Assembly (NCBI GenBank): GCA_037176705.1
Contig: CM073885.1
Span: 220,732,290-220,796,289 of the forward strand
Length of the DNA stretch: 64,000 bases
Direction of reading: 5' to 3'
From: Molossus alvarezi
Taxonomy: Eukaryota; Chordata; Mammalia; Chiroptera; Molossidae
The translations under genes and the position numbers were made by a program. Under the pieces are notes generated by a model. It made no database searches, had not been told where the DNA came from, and saw only the letters and a program-made list of their open reading frames with translations. Shown piece after piece: positions 1 through 12,175 of the stretch (position 1 is its first letter; every line of letters starts with the position of its first letter).

Positions 1-65
1 TTGTACACCTGAAACTAATACACAAATATTAAATGTAAACTAATTGAAAAAGAAGAAAAAATCTC
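1..65 (+). mobile_element. L1 3' end, cut by the window edge
   Basis: It starts ttgtacacctgaaactaata and ends in an A-rich tail, the same 3' terminus seen at 6635-6700 and 58270-58325. Only the last bases of the element are inside the window. Confidence 0.6.
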
Positions 66-174
66 CCTCCCCCCAAAAATTCTAATTCAGGAATCAAATT
101 CATGTAAACCACTACCATTGGATATTTTAGTATTGGCAATTCTACTGAAATTATATCTAATAATCTTAAAGTCT

Positions 175-180
175 TTTATT
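175..180 (-). promoter_or_regulatory. ART3: ART3 polyadenylation signal AATAAA
   Basis: The minus strand reads AATAAA here, about 214 nt downstream of the ART3 stop codon. It would give a short 3' UTR of roughly 230 nt. It is the first canonical hexamer I saw after the stop; cleavage would fall near 150-165. Confidence 0.55.
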
Positions 181-393
181 GAATTCAATCAGAAATATAG
201 GTTTTTTACAATCATGAGATTAATATACAAATAAATGAAAATGATTCTACGACATAACTGGACAAACTCTGAATTTTCAAAGGGAATAACAAGCCGTTGT
301 CATTTTATCAACTGACTTTGGCCAACAAGTGAAGAATATAACATTCATTTCCTGTGGGATCCCTGTGTTGTATTTCAAATAATAAAGACTGTA

Positions 394-536
394 TCAGACT
401 ACAAAGTAATGAAGAGATATAGCAGAAGCACTGATCAGAATGATGAATGTCCCAAACAATGGAAGGAGCATTTTGCCAGAGGATGCAGAGGGATGGGTTT
501 TGGGAACTGGACCTGGACCTGGACCTGGAGCTGGAG
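394..536 (-). CDS. ART3: ART3 terminal coding exon (Pro-Gly tract, GPI signal)
   Basis: The acceptor reads TTAACAG before CTCCAG. The first two bases complete a split GCT (Ala) codon with the G from the previous exon. The exon encodes PAPGPGPGPVPKTHPSASSG and then a hydrophobic run beginning KMLLPLFGTFIILISASA and ending at TGA (394-396). A small-residue cluster (SASSG) followed by about 20 hydrophobic residues and no cytoplasmic tail is a typical GPI attachment signal. The Pro-Gly part is built from a hexanucleotide repeat, so its length may vary between individuals or species. A second in-frame acceptor six bases downstream is possible because CTCCAG repeats. Confidence 0.9.
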
Positions 537-3500
537 CTGTTAATGAAAACAAAAAGTCATTGACACATTCAAGTTGAGTTAGAAATTAACCTGAACTACT
601 TCTGACCAGGAACAATTTTCAAATAAATATCACTCATTACAGATTTCAAACTATATCTTTATATACAGGGTGGGGCAAAAGTAGGTTTACAACTGTACAT
701 ATGTAATAATACAAGAACTTGTATACTCACAACTGTAAACCTACTTTTGCCCCACCCTGTATATCACTCAAATTCCACAAGCCTTTTAATATCTATGTAG
801 GCAAGATAATTTTTTGTTCAAGTTCTCTAGAATTAACAATTTTCTATTTTTATTTTTTGCATATATAGGCAAGGTAGGGTCAATATTGTGTCTTCTGTTT
901 CAAGTAAAGTATATTTCATATGCATATACTCACACCTGCCAATATACAATTGAATGTAGCTGCATTTTTAAATACTAAGCCCTGCAGGCTTATTTTAAAA
1001 AATAAAATTTTTTCCCTCATGCATAGTTTTCTGCTTTGGAGAAAACTGCTTCCCTTTCATCTGAACTAGTTAGTGGAGAGGATCCATCTCAGGATCTACC
1101 CTTAACTCAGATACCTGACTTCCAGCTGGGTTTTGGCTTAGACTGTACAAGGGAGGATTGATTGGAAGTATCCAAATGAGATCACCACTCAGATTTCATA
1201 AGTGAAGCCAAGAGAAATAGCCAGTAAATTTTATAAAAGCCTTCAACTCATTTTGTCAATTTACTTGCCATAATTACAAACATGCAGTTACATGTATACA
1301 GATAGGGAAGTGGGCAGGCAGATATACTCATGCATTAGTTTGTTACTATGGAGGAGTGTGGTTCTCAAGGGGGCATTTCTGCCCTCTAAGAGACAGTTGG
1401 AAATTTGTCAGGGTAGTTGTTGATTGTCACGGGTAGGGTGGAAGTAGAAGGCTAGTTTTGCACCATGAAAAACTGACCCACTTCCACACAAATTTCAAAC
1501 GCACTGCTAGACATACACATAAGTTAAAAACCTATTTGTAATGCATAACCCAGAACTTAAGTCAGTTTTATATATAAACAAAATACTTTTAGATTAGTTT
1601 TAATGAACAGTTTCTATCTGGTATTTCTTCACTTTCATTTTCTTATCCTCACATAGAGTAGCTTCAGTCTTCTCTTCAATCTAAATATATTTGCATAAGC
1701 AAATACAATAATATGTCTACTATATTATGTCCTCTAGTATATAACCTATGCATTTACATATTAAATGTATATAACTTATAATTTATAGTTAGGATATTAT
1801 ATTTTTTATGGGTGCAGATAGGTCTTTATGAATCTTATTTCAGGATAGTATAAGGGCTTTATAAAATATTTGTCATAAAAAGGGAGAATTGGGTTGATAG
1901 TGTTGAGAACTGCTCTAAACAGTAGTCTACATACAGTAGAAAATGCTCAAGAATCATCAAGTTGCCCCCACCATATATACACACATAAACATTTGGATAT
2001 GACATTATATCCTGTCATGATGCCTTATTCTTAAAACTTTCTTAAAGAAAAAATAAATTTCTCACTTTTCCTTTATTGCAGATTAAACATTTATCAGCTA
2101 AGGAAATGAGACATTTCTTACTAGGATTGTAGATATCTTCTTGACTTTTATATTCTAAAATATGAACAGGTTTTGAGTTAACTGCATTGTACACCTATTA
2201 ATCTAGAAGAGAAAAATCTGATTAAATGATGGATCAAACTTGGTTATTTCTGGGAGTGGGCCTGAGGGTCAGGATATTAGGTTTAGAGTTATGTGTGAGA
2301 TTGGGGGAAGGAATTAATTGTTAACTCATTTGCACTTAGATTTTTTTTTTACCAAGGAAGTGTTTCCATTAAAAGAATAATGAAAATTTGTATTACAAAA
2401 AAGTATTTTTACATATTCAATTTAGATTCCCAAATATATTAATACCTACCATTTATTGGGTGCTTACTATGTGTCCCTCATTGTACAAATGCTTTATGTA
2501 CATTGTCACCTTTATTTCTTACAGTCCTAGAAGGTAGGGCTAGTTATCCATATTAAACAGATGTTCCTCAAAACTTAAATAAAATCAGAGTTAATCAGTG
2601 AGTGGTAGCAATGTCTGATTTCAAAGCCTCTGGCCTATTTACTATGCTATACTACTTCCAAGTGTGTGCCTAGCATTGAAAAATTATTGCCATATTTTGA
2701 CGGGCTTGAAGCCAAATGCCAATTCTAGGAGCCCAGGATAGAGGAGTATTTTTTACAACTAAATCTGGGTGAAAGACAAATGTTGTGTGACAGAAAGCGA
2801 ACAAAAGTTGAAAAGTTTGAGTCCTGGTTGTCTCTTTCTAGCCTTTTGCAGGTTCCTTAACCTTCCTATATTCCATGTCCTCATCTCTGAAATGGCAAAA
2901 ACATATTTATCTTGGATTAAATGAAACTGTAAATGTTTTCACACACAAAAAAGCATGCACTACACACAGCTTTCCAGGAGAGGGCACAATACAAAACAGG
3001 CTCTGCAAACCAATTTGGTGGAGGACATGGAGTGCAGTGAGAAGCACGGAATGGCTGGCCCCATGCTATACCGTTCTCATACACATCTCTTTGGAGAAGC
3101 TATTCCTGTGACTATACAGATTCCCTCACAGTAGCCAGCTTACCCTGGGAAGTCTCCTGCCTGTTCTGGAATACACAGGTGCAGCTGGAAGCCAAATGTT
3201 TCAGTTTAGGTCAAGCACCTTTTCATCTGCTTGGCCCAGAGAACCATAATAGCAGATCACATCGAAAGTTCTCCAATTTTCCCTCTCCAGCTTGAGACTA
3301 GCATGTCAGAAGCTATCCAGCCAGGTATCCTCCCCAGACTCCTTAAGATTAAACTAAATGAATGACTATGGTAAAGAACTCAGAACCCCATGATGCCTCC
3401 ACCCCCACTAAAAATTTTATTACCAGGTTTTTCATCCGGTTGTGCCACTTTTATTCCTAAATGAGAAAAGATGTTCAGATGATAATGAAGACAGCTACCA

Positions 3501-6500
3501 TTTACTACTATTTTAAACTACTTTTCATTTGTCAGTACTTCATTTCATTAGAACTTTAATCAGTCCTGTGAAACAGAAGTGTTCTTCATTTTATAAATGT
3601 GACAGAAGAGGTACAGAAAAGTGAAGTAACTTATACAAAGTTACCAAGAAGAGACTTCCAGTCAAGATGGCCACATAGGTAAACATGGTGTCTCCTCCCA
3701 CAGCCACATCAAAAATTACGGCTAAACTACAGAACCACCATCATTGAGAACTGCCTGAAAGCTGGCCGAATGTTAGTTCTGCAAGTAGGGAATTAAAGAA
3801 GCAGCCACACTGAGACTGCTAGGATGGGTAGAGATGCAGAACGGGCTGGTCTCACACTCACGTGTGGTGAATAAAATCTAGGAGGGATTTCTGAGTTGTG
3901 GAGGTTCCCCTGAGAAGCAAGGGGTCCCAGCCCCACACCAAGCCCCCCAGCCCAGGGTTCCAGAGCCGGGAAGAGATGTCCCCATATCTTCTGGTAAAAA
4001 CCAGCAGGAATTATGGCTGACTGAGAAGGGAATCCCAGGCAGTTCCTCTTAAATGGCCTGAGCACAGACTTACTGACTCACTCCCTCTGAGCTCCAGTGT
4101 TGAGGTAGCAGCTTGAAAGGAACCTGGGACATATAGGCAGGAACTGAATTGTCTGGCATCAAGGTGAGAACTGAGGGGGTCGCTTTCTGCCAGACAAAAG
4201 TGCTGGCAGAGGCCATTGCTCCTTTTGTGAGATACACCCCACCCCCACCGAGCTGGCAGGCAGGCAGGCAGGCGCCATGTCTGAGTCTTCATCAACTGGC
4301 TCACACTGTTCACCCCACCTTGGTGATTCCCTGAGATCCCCAGCCCACTCAACATGAGGGCCCACCCAAGCCATTTTCAAGTGACTTTTCCACACAACTG
4401 GCCTCTCTTGCCTCATGCTTTGGACTTTCCTAAATCTCTCAAACTAGTAGTATCTGGCCTCTGTGTATCCCATACCTCTTGAAAAGTGGCACTAGGCCCA
4501 GCATTAGAAGCAGCCAGCCTTGGTTCACAGCTTGGCTTCTCTTAGGCACCTCCAAGCCCAGCACATGTATCAGACATCTGCAGATTTCTCTGTAGCTCAT
4601 GCCAGGGGGCCCCAGTTAGGGCACAGGCAGTGGCTGACCTTACACCGCCCAGGAGGCCCCAGAGCTGATGAACCCAGTGGACAGCTTCAGACCATACCAG
4701 ATTATAACCCTACCACCTTCATGAACACACTCAAGGGGAAGAGTTCAAAATGGTTATAAAAATACTCAAGGAACTTAGTGAGAACTTCAAAGAAGTTAGT
4801 GAGAACTTCGACAGCATGAAGAAGGACACAGAAACCATAGCACTATTTACAATAGCTATGATCTGGAAACAACCCAAGTGTCCATCAGTAGATGAGTGGA
4901 TGAAAAAGCTGTGGTACATGAACACAATGGAATACAGCTGTAAGAAAGAAAGATCTCTCATCCTTTGAGATGGCATGGAACGACCTGGAGAGTATTATGA
5001 TAAGTGAAACAAGCCAAGCAGAGAAAGACAAATATCACATGATCTCACTTATTTGTGGAACATAATGAACTAAACAAACTGCTGAACAAAATTAACCCAG
5101 AGACATAGAGATGGGGTACAGACTGACAAGTCTCAGAGGAGGGGTGGGGAGATAAACTACAGAACTTTCATGCATGTATGCATGACCAATGAACACAGAC
5201 AACAAAGCTGGGGATGGGGGGGGGGTGTCAATGGAAGAAAAATGAGAAACATCTGTAACAAAAACAAATCAAAAAAAAAAAAAAAAAGAACCAGTAAGAA
5301 ATGAAGGATACATTCACTGAAATGAAGACTAATTTATAGGGGCCCTGGCTGGTTTCGCTCAGCAGTAAGAGTGTCAGCCCATGGACCAAAGAGTCACAAG
5401 TTCTATTCCTAATCAAGGGCACGTACCTCATTTGCAAGTTCAGAGGAGATCGGGCGCTTTCAGGGTGGTATGACCCTAGACGTCAGTTGCAAGTTCAATC
5501 CCTGACCCTGGTCAGGGTCATGCAGAGGCAACCAATCGATGTGTCTCTCTCACATAGATGTTTCTCTCCCTCCCTTCCTTTTCTCCCTCCCTCCCACCCT
5601 ATGTAAAAAAAAAAAAAAAAAAAAAAAAAAATCAATGGAAAAATATCCTTGGGTAAGGATTAAAAAAGAAGAAGAATGTACAGGGAATCAATCAATAGTA
5701 GATGATGCTAAGAATCAAATCAGCAATTTGGGATATAAGGAAGCGAAAACCACTCTATCAGAATAACGAAAGAGAAAAGAATCTAAAAAAGTGAGAAAGT
5801 GTAAGGAGCCTCTGAAACAACTCCAAGTGTATCAACATTCGTATCATGGGGTGCCAAAAGGAGAAGAGAGAGAACAAAATATTGAAAACCTGTTTGAAAA
5901 AATAATGGCAGAAAACTTCCCTAATCTGGTGATGGAAATAGATATACAAGTTCAGGAAGCACAGAGAGTCCCAAACAAGATGAACCCAAAGAGGCCCACA
6001 CCAAGATACATCAAAATTAAAATGCCAAAGGTTAAAGACAAAGAGACAATCCTAAAAGCAGCAAGGAAAAAGCAGTTAGTTACTTACAAGGTTGCTCCCA
6101 CAAGATTGTCAGCTGATTTCTCTAAAGAAACTTTTCTGGCCAGAAGGGAGTGGCAAGAAATATTCAAAGTGATGAAAAGCAAGAACCTACAACCAAGATT
6201 ACTCTACCCAGCAAAGTTATTTAAAATCAAAGGACATATAAAGAGCTTCCCAGATAAGAAAAAGCTAAAGGAGTTCATCACCACTAAACCAGTATTACAT
6301 GAAATGTTAAAGGGTCTTCTTGAAGAAAAAGATAAAAAATATGAACAGTAAAATGGTAATAAATACATACCTATCAACAACTGAATCCAAAAATCAAAAT
6401 AAATGAAGAAGCAGAACAGCAGAAACAGATTCATAGATATAGAGAACATTTTGATGGTTGAGGGGTTGGGCAAAGGGATTAAGTACAAGTTGGTTGTTAC

Positions 6501-9500
6501 AGAATAGTCATGGGGATGTAAAGCACAGCAGAAGAAATATAGTCAATAATATTGTAATAACTTTGTATGGTGTCAGATACATAAGAGATTTATAGGGATG
6601 ATCACTTAGTTTTATATAATGTCTAATCACTGGAGTGTACACCTGAAATTAATATAATATTGTATGTCAACTGTAATTGAAAAATAAAAAATGATTTAAA
6701 ACAAAACCAAACCAAAAATACCCCACAGTTACCCAGAAGAAAATGGCACAGGAGAGATTTCATAAAGCTAGGTCTCTCTGTCTACACAGTCCATGTCGAT
6801 CCCCATACCTGCTCAGAAGCCTAGTAAGGTGACTCTGAAAGTACTATGCTCCTCAGGTCCAGTGAGCTAAAGAGATATACACACGTAAGGTGTCGTTTCA
6901 GTGTTGTGAGAGGTTCACTTCCAAGTTGTGGCCAAATAAGTCCAACAGTGCAATCTGGGTGAATATGAGAGAGCAGCTGGACCCTCTCTCTGGGCCCCTG
7001 TGTGTGCTTTAGGTAATTAACCATGAACATGCTGGTTCTGTGCACAGCATGATGTTTCCATAGACAGCAATGTTAGGCAAGGCAGCGCACTGTGTGGATG
7101 GATGCGATTTAGTGAATGTCACAAATCTATTTTTTTAAAAAGATGATCATTCCTTAATAGCAAAACCTACCAAAAATTATTTTCAAAACACTACATGAAC
7201 TCAGGAGAAAGAATGTAAGTGTTGGATAGGAGCGTATACCCTGAGATTTTGTGTTTTTACAGTCCTTACAGATATCCCCGTAAGGTAAACATGACACATG
7301 TTAGCCAGGTTTGACAATTTGGAAGCATAGAAAAGTGTTATTACTATCCACAGCTCTAGTTAAACGTTATGTCCATTTATATTTTTTTCCTTCTTGTCTC
7401 AGGAAAAATTAAGTTTGAGAGCCTTTTTGTTTTTGTCCTTCCCTGTAAGCCTAAGTTCCGAGGCCCTTCTCAGGCACTTGACAGGAGTCACTGTTCATTC
7501 TTTCTGGCCACAGAAGCTCAATGGCCTTGAAGCTCAAAGGCCCCTTCACAGACTTGCTCTCATACTTTTTAAATAAACATGAAATGGTTATATCTTAAAA
7601 AATATACTTGAGAAACCGCAAATCTTAAAGAATGTGTACTTGGTTGTTAAGAGACTTGGGTCTTTCACTCACTTATGTGATCTTGTGCAAAGTACTTGCG
7701 CTCCCCTGCATGTCTGATGTTGACAGTTATGTCTATTCCCCACCCCCAATCGGCACCTTCCTCTCTGGCATGCCTACCACTGCTTACCAGGTAATGGAAA
7801 AGGTTCTGGAATTTTCATTCCTAAATGAGAAAGAAGTTTTCAGTGACTTGCAGTTTGCTCCAGTGAGTACAATTTCCAAACCCTTGTCCGATGAGATCAA
7901 GTGATACAAGTGTCAAAGGTCCCACTACACTGCGTTTCTGGCTTTACGAATCCTCACTGTGCAAGTCCACACCAAGCTTAGAAGAGCCTTCTGCCATGGC
8001 ACCTCACTGAGTCTATCTCTCTGAAAGCAGAACACCATACTATGTTTTGTTACCTGGAGATCCTAGATGCCAAGATATTAGCCAAAAGCTAACAATCAGC
8101 TTTTGCAGGAAGTTGAAGTTTCTATTGAGTAACTTTAGCTGTAGAACCTGGAAGGTGCTGGGCTGCATGCATCCAGGTCCCCCGCAGCCTTGCCCCTCAG
8201 CAATGCCCCCAAGAGAGCGGACTTTCCTATTCCAGGAACAGGAGTAAAGGTACTTTGTCTACTCTCTTCCCCAGCTAAGTCTTTGTAGAGTGACTGACAG
8301 GCAGCTATAAAGGAAATATTAATGAACAACAATAGTCTCATGACAATATTCTCTTTAATTCCAAGGGGAATCCTTCTCAGCTCATACTTGGGCCCAGAGG
8401 GTGAACAGAAATCTGTCTTACCAGGTATTTGGATGGGCTCATGGCTCTTCATACCTAAAAACAGAAATGAATACTGGTTAGTCTTAATCAATTATCTTGC
8501 ATTGTTAATGCTTACTTTTATCTACACCTCCCCCATCTCTAACACTTTAAAAAGGGGGAGAAAAAAACAGTAACACAAAAATACCTTTCAGTGGCTCTTC
8601 ATTCTCTAACTGGACAAAGCCCAAACTCCTTAGCCAAGAACTTTATGATCTGGCCCTATGTCTCCAAGCTTATCTTCATAAGGCAGTCCTAGTACACCGG
8701 TTTTTAAACAAAACAGTACTGGGTGTAAGACTCTTCTTGGTTTGGTTCTATTGTCATTATAGTTATTAGCTCTGTAACTGCGCGGCTTTCTTAATGTCTT
8801 TGACCTTCAAGTCCTTACTTATGTAAAAGAAATCCCTACCTTGCAGGTTTGTAGTAAGTGATGATTAAAGGAGATATGTGATAAAAGTACTTAGTACACT
8901 GCATGAAACATAATCAGCACTCAATAAATGAAGTCCTTCTGTTCTGGTTTAATTCATTCCTCAAACTCTCCAAGTCCAGTAATGAAATGCCCTTGGTCCT
9001 GGCGTCCTTGTGTCTCCTCCTAACCTCCTAACCTGGTAGCTAGCCTCACAGAGTAACCAAAAAGATTACCCACCAGGTAAGACAGTGGACTCCTGGCTTT
9101 TCATTCCTAAAAATGAGAATAGGAAATATTTAGTGAAAAATGCATTTGGCTTGAAAATTAATTTAACCTTATTTTATATGGCTATTTATACAGTGGAAAA
9201 CTCTAAAAGCTTTGAGAGATGGCTAGGGACAGAGTAAAGGAGAGAAGATTTAACCCACTGGAGCCTGACTGATATCTGGTGAGAACAATGACCAGTGACC
9301 CAAGATCTCTCCTAGATTAAGCAAAAACAGCTCCTGTTGATTTATTTTATTTTAATTTTTATAAGAGTTTATTTGAGTCAGACTGAGGACATATGCCACG
9401 AACAAGATCTCGGCTGCTCCTGGATTTTTTTTTAGAGTCTGTCCAAAGACTCCAACCTACATTTGCCATGATGTATTTTTTTAAATAAAACTTCTTGATT

Positions 9501-12124
9501 ATATAAGTAAGCAATACATTATAATTACAGATAATTTGGAAAAAAACAGAAAATTATTAAAAATTATTCTTAATCTCAAATCTCAGAGCTGGTTAATTCT
9601 TAACATTTTTGGTATATTTCTTTTCAATCTCTTTTCCATGTGTATATATATATGCACATATACATTTTTAGCATGTTTTCCAGTGTTATTGAGATGCAAT
9701 TGACATTCGGCACTGTATAAATTTAAGGTGTACAGCATAATGACTTGACTTACATTTATTGTGCAATGATTACTATAACAAGTTTAGTTAATATCTGTCA
9801 TCTTATATAGATACAAAAAAAAAGAGAGAAGAAAATTGTTTTTTTCCTTGTGGTGAGAACTTTTAGAATCTACTCTCTTAGCAACTTTCAAACACACCAT
9901 ACAGCAATGTTAACTATAGTCATCATGTTGTACATTATATCCACAGTACTTATTTATCTTATAACTAGAAGTTTGTACTTTTTCACATTTTTTAACAAAA
10001 TTGATATTATGCTGTCTATATCCTTTTTTTATTTGCCACTATATATAAATGCTTTCTCATATTCTTATAATATTTTTCAAAATGATTTTTAAGTTGTGTT
10101 TCATAATATGGGTATAATTTTATTTAGTAATATCCACCTGTTGGGCATTGAGGTTATTTATAAATTTTGGCTACTGTAATACTATGTAAATAATTTTGTA
10201 CACATTTTATATACAATTTTTTATGATTATTTCCTTAGGATAAGTATCTAAGTGCTATAACTAGGTTAAAAGGTATGAACATTTTTAAAGCTAGTAATAC
10301 ATACTACCTAACTGTCTTCCAGAAAAGTTCCAATTTATAAGTTCACCAGTAATTTAAGTGTTCTCTTCCTAGCACCCTTAAGAACATTTGAACAATATCA
10401 CTTAAAAAAAACTTAGGCCCTGCCAGTCTGGCTCGGTGGTTAAGAGTGTTGGCCCGCGGACCAATGAGACCCAGGTTCAATTCCAACCAAGGGCACGTAC
10501 TTCGGTTGTGGTTTGTCCCTGGTCCTGGTTGGGTCATGGGAGGCAACCAGTTGATGTGTCTCTCTCGCATCGATGTTTCTCTCTCTCTCTCTCCCTCTTT
10601 CCCTCCCTCCTAATCTGTCTGAAGATGAAAGGAAAAATGTCCTTGGGTGAGGATTAAAAAAAACCCAAAAACCTTAGGAATATACTAAATATTCAAGTAG
10701 ATAGAGTTAATACAATCTGTTAGATTGTTAGAAGCAGAAATAAATATACAAAATCATAATTTTTAATTTAGAACAAAAAAATGCCATTTTAAATGCCCCT
10801 GCCCAATATCCTAGGTCATAACAGTTTGTGGGCCCTGGCCAGTTTGGCTCAGAGGTTAGAGTGTCGGCCTGCAGACCAGAGTCCCAGTTCAGTTCCCACT
10901 AAGGGCATATACCTTGGTTGCAGTTTGTCCCCACCCCAGTTGGGGTCATATGTGTGTGTGTGGCAACTGCTCGATGTGTCTTTCTCACGTCGATGTTTCT
11001 CTCTCTCTCTTCCCCCATCTCCCTCCCGCTCTATCTGAAGATAAATGGAAGAAAAAAAATGTCCTTGGGTGAGGATTAAAAAAACATAAGAGTTTTTGGA
11101 ATAATTAGTCGCACCTTACTCTATCCATGTAACTGCTAGCATAAAGCAGAAAATAATATGTTCTTTAGAATTACCTCCTCAACTTCTCTCCTGGGATAAT
11201 CTAAAGATTGTTAGATAAGAGACACAGAGAGAGCTGCTGTGTCATCGTTGCTAAGAAGTCTATCTGAAATTCAGGAGATCTCTGATATACCAAACTAGTA
11301 AGCTAAAGTAGTTCTTCCCCCCTCCCTCTGGTCCTTACCATGCCATGCCCATCTTGCTCCCATCCCTAAGGGAACTATCTTGCAAATGTGAAACCCTCAA
11401 GTTTATGTAAATGTCTTACCAGGGTCTTCAAGCTTCTGGTTTTTATCACCTAAGTTACAAAAAGAAACTTTCCATTTTAACAATAAAATAAAATAATTGG
11501 AAGTTACTATAGTTATAACAAAACTATTTTCAGGAAATATAGTCATAAAGAACCATTTGGTACATCCAGTAAATTAATGCTACTAAATTTAAGTGTCAAC
11601 CAGAGTCTAAATGCACACGGGCTGGAACTTTCCTCTGGCATCTCAAGAAAAACCATCACATATAACAAGTCTCCAAGGGGATCTCAATGAGAAAGAAAAA
11701 TGTCTGTCTTGAAGAGTTAGCTGAGGTCCCTGCAAAGTGACCAGTACACTTTTGGCTGCAATGGGCCAATAAAAAGTGTGCCCAAGCAAATGCCTCAGGG
11801 GCATGAAGTGCTTCACATTACATTATGACAGGAAGTAAAGGGAAAGGCCTGATACCTTTCTCTCTTCAATAAAGAAAATCTAGCCCTGGCCAGTTTGGCT
11901 CAGCGGTTAGAGCGTCGGCCTGCGGTCCGGAGAGACCCGGGTTCGGTTCCCGCTAAGGGCCCGTACCTCGGTTGCAGTTTGTCCCCGGCCCTGGTTGGTC
12001 GTGCGGGTGGCAGCCACTCGATGTGTTCCTTTCACGTCGATGTTTCTCTCTCTCTCTGTTCCTCTCTCTCCCTCCCACTCTACCTGAACAAAAAATGGAA
12101 AAATGTCCTCGGGTGAGGATAAAA

Positions 12125-12175
<51 letters not shown>

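Larger units (their letters stand above)
537..3423 (-). other. ART3: ART3 last intron
   Basis: It holds a palindromic mariner-type MITE (661-764) and a MIR (2440-2640). 2770-2950 resembles the 5' half of another MIR. 770-2440 and 2950-3423 show no gene or repeat that I can name; they are AT-rich. Confidence 0.7.
3652..6726 (+). mobile_element. Full-length HAL1 (ORF1-only LINE) with nested L1 and VES
   Basis: Near-identical 13-bp target duplications flank it: agttaccaagaag (3639-3651) and agttacccagaag (6727-6739). A GC-rich 5' UTR starting cttccagtcaagatggccac is followed by an ORF1 coiled coil (about 4750-4830), the ORF1 RNA-binding C-domain (to 6351) and directly a 3' UTR with an A-rich tail. 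No ORF2 lies between, the hallmark of HAL1. A 5'-truncated L1 and a VES SINE split the ORF1. It lies in an ART3 intron, antisense to the gene. The same layout recurs at 32941-36367. Confidence 0.82.

Noticed and set aside
1..390. Possible NUP54 3' end on the left edge
   Set aside because: Expected neighbour by gene order, but nothing coding is visible left of the ART3 stop within the window.
3310..3360. A possible extra ART3 microexon near ccaggtatcc
   Set aside because: No acceptor AG at the right place and no match to the stalk unit.
11895..12116. Recurring open frame starting MAQRLERRPAV, also at 47344, 57478, 60689, 62469 and elsewhere
   Set aside because: It is the VES SINE read in one frame. 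The same peptide appears wherever a young SINE lies, with no promoter or splice context, so it is not a gene family.
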